NCBI GenBank assembly: GCA_900551365.1
Contig: URVZ01000095.1
Coordinates: 1 to 6,793 of the forward strand
Direction: 5' to 3'
Origin: an uncultured Collinsella sp.
Lineage (GTDB): Bacteria; Actinomycetota; Coriobacteriia; Coriobacteriales; Coriobacteriaceae
DNA: 6,793 nucleotides
Shown: piece by piece, positions 6,373 to 6,793 of the stretch
Layout: each line of letters opens with the position of its first letter
How positions within the stretch are numbered: the first letter of the stretch is position 1
Notes under the pieces: model-generated
What the model was told of the DNA's origin: nothing
The model's database searches: none
The model's input: the letters and a program-made list of their open reading frames with translations, nothing else
Program-made: the position numbers and the translations under genes

Positions 6373-6420
6373 TGTGCAGTTATGCGCATTATCGCGCAAG
6401 GCTATGCGCGTAAATGCGCA
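6373..6420. promoter_or_regulatory. Cluster of TGCGC-N6-GCGCA palindromes, likely operator
   Basis: Two perfect palindromes, TGCGCATTATCGCGCA (6383-6398) and TGCGCGTAAATGCGCA (6405-6420), have centres 22 bases apart, about two helical turns. The first, read in reverse complement, differs from the second at only two of 16 positions. A third version with one mismatch, TGTGCAGTTATGCGCA (6373-6388), overlaps the first and shares its TGCGCA. The half-sites thus repeat every 10-12 bases on one face of the helix. The cluster lies 130-180 bases upstream of the oxidoreductase-deoR operon in otherwise A/T-rich DNA (6305-6380). This is what a cooperative repressor site looks like; DeoR as the binder is inference. 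Confidence 0.55.
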
Positions 6421-6525
6421 CGGGACGATCCTTGTGAAACACAAAGGGGCGGAACACCATAGCCCTAAAAGACAGAGCCAGCTGTATTACTTCACCCCTC
6501 TGGGGGCACCAGACATCAAAGGACC

Positions 6526-6606
6526 GTCCCAAACTGCCGGCAAAAAGGGAACGTCCCTATGTGCCGGCACCTAGGGACAGTCCCTAAGTGCCGCTTTCGT
6601 TGAAGC
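6526..6606. repeat. Array of 27-base palindromic repeats, type A
   Basis: Three units start with GTCCC at 6526, 6553 and 6580, exactly 27 bases apart. Each has a forward half and an inverted half: GTCCCAAACTGCC then GGCAAAAAGGGAAC; GTCCCTATGTGCC then GGCACCTAGGGAC; GTCCCTAAGTGCC then a diverged GCTTTCGTTGAAGC. The middle unit is a 26-bp palindrome (6553-6578) with one mismatch pair. Adjacent units can also pair with each other (TAGGGAC-A-GTCCCTA, 6572-6586), so alternative hairpins compete. No coding role is visible. Confidence 0.8.
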
Positions 6607-6642
6607 CAATCCCAGATGGCCAGATATACAGTTTTAAAGACT

Positions 6643-6713
6643 GTCCCCAACGGCTAGTTGTTTATGAACGTCCCCAAAGATTAGTCGTTTAAGTCTGTCC
6701 CCAATGAGTGGGG
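6643..6713. repeat. Array of 27-base direct repeats, type B
   Basis: GTCCCCAA occurs at 6643, 6670 and 6697, again exactly 27 bases apart. Units 1 and 2 agree at 19 of 27 positions, sharing TAGT and GTTTA besides the leading octamer. A degenerate earlier copy (from ATCCC at 6609, ending AGTTTTAAAGACT at 6642) may precede them, and the third unit is cut short by the terminator. Its CCCC-AATGAGT-GGGG end (6699-6713) can fold. Unit length and the GTCCC start match the type A array just upstream. Confidence 0.72.
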
Positions 6714-6719
6714 ATAGAA

Positions 6720-6753
6720 AAAGGCCCGGGTGCCGTGGGGCATCCGGGCCTTT
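6720..6753 (-). terminator. Strong terminator for a minus-strand gene beyond the window
   Basis: A 15-bp stem (6720-6734 with 6739-6753, one G-T pair) closes on a four-base loop. On the minus strand the run of T from the stem continues past its end (TTTTTCTAT), typical of an intrinsic terminator. On the plus strand only TTT then GC follows. No minus-strand gene ends inside the window just upstream, so it probably serves a gene whose body starts past 6793. A minus-strand TAA at 6780-6782, preceded in frame by codons for His-Lys-Phe, could be its stop, but 14 bases are too few to judge. Confidence 0.8.
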
Positions 6754-6793
6754 GCTAGCAACTTGATGTTGCGGGCAGCTTAGAACTTGTGGC

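Noticed and set aside
6227..6574. A 115-codon plus-strand frame across the right intergenic region
   Set aside because: It starts inside the oxidoreductase coding end, runs through the operator-like palindromes and repeats, and shows no family resemblance or ribosome binding site.
6526..6713. CRISPR array or tandem coding repeat
   Set aside because: The 27-base units are contiguous with no spacers between them, and no open frame reads through both arrays in a codon-like way.
6780..6793. 3' end of a minus-strand gene (His-Lys-Phe-stop)
   Set aside because: Only 14 bases are available; the downstream terminator makes a gene there likely, but this particular frame cannot be supported.

Overview
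The window looks like chromosomal DNA of a GC-rich actinobacterium. The five protein families, the strongly G/C-biased third codon positions and the repeat-filled intergenic DNA give me the impression of a gut Coriobacteriia member such as Collinsella. That assignment comes from pattern memory, not from a search. There is no phage, transposase, CRISPR, tRNA or rRNA gene in view; the coding content is ordinary housekeeping and metabolism.

Layout, left to right. A hairpin terminator (11-49) ends a minus-strand ridA gene (107-484; enamine/imine deaminase). A divergent intergenic region of about 380 bases follows and holds a long inverted repeat (685-756). Next comes a plus-strand two-gene operon: a large U32-family protein related to the 23S rRNA C2501 hydroxylation factor RlhA (863-3358), then, 15 bases later, an RluA-type pseudouridine synthase (3374-4033). 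Both look like RNA-modification enzymes. The 377 bases after this operon hold a terminator-like hairpin, three consecutive ~80-bp hairpin units with near-identical arms (4102-4318), and a terminator for the converging genes. A minus-strand operon then reads from 6240 leftward: a Gfo/Idh/MocA-family NAD(P)-dependent oxidoreductase (5161-6240) followed after 3 bases by a DeoR/GlpR-family repressor (4411-5157), whose ribosome binding site lies in the last codons of the oxidoreductase.

The last ~550 bases (6241-6793) contain no convincing gene but are rich in structure: a tight cluster of TGCGC-N6-GCGCA palindromes (6373-6420) upstream of the oxidoreductase-deoR operon, which looks like an operator; two arrays of 27-base repeats built on GTCCC (6526-6606 and 6643-6713); and a strong terminator (6720-6753) that probably serves a minus-strand gene lying beyond the window.

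The most interesting signals are therefore not the genes but the operator-like cluster and the three families of short structured repeats. I see no clear evidence of a new multi-gene system.
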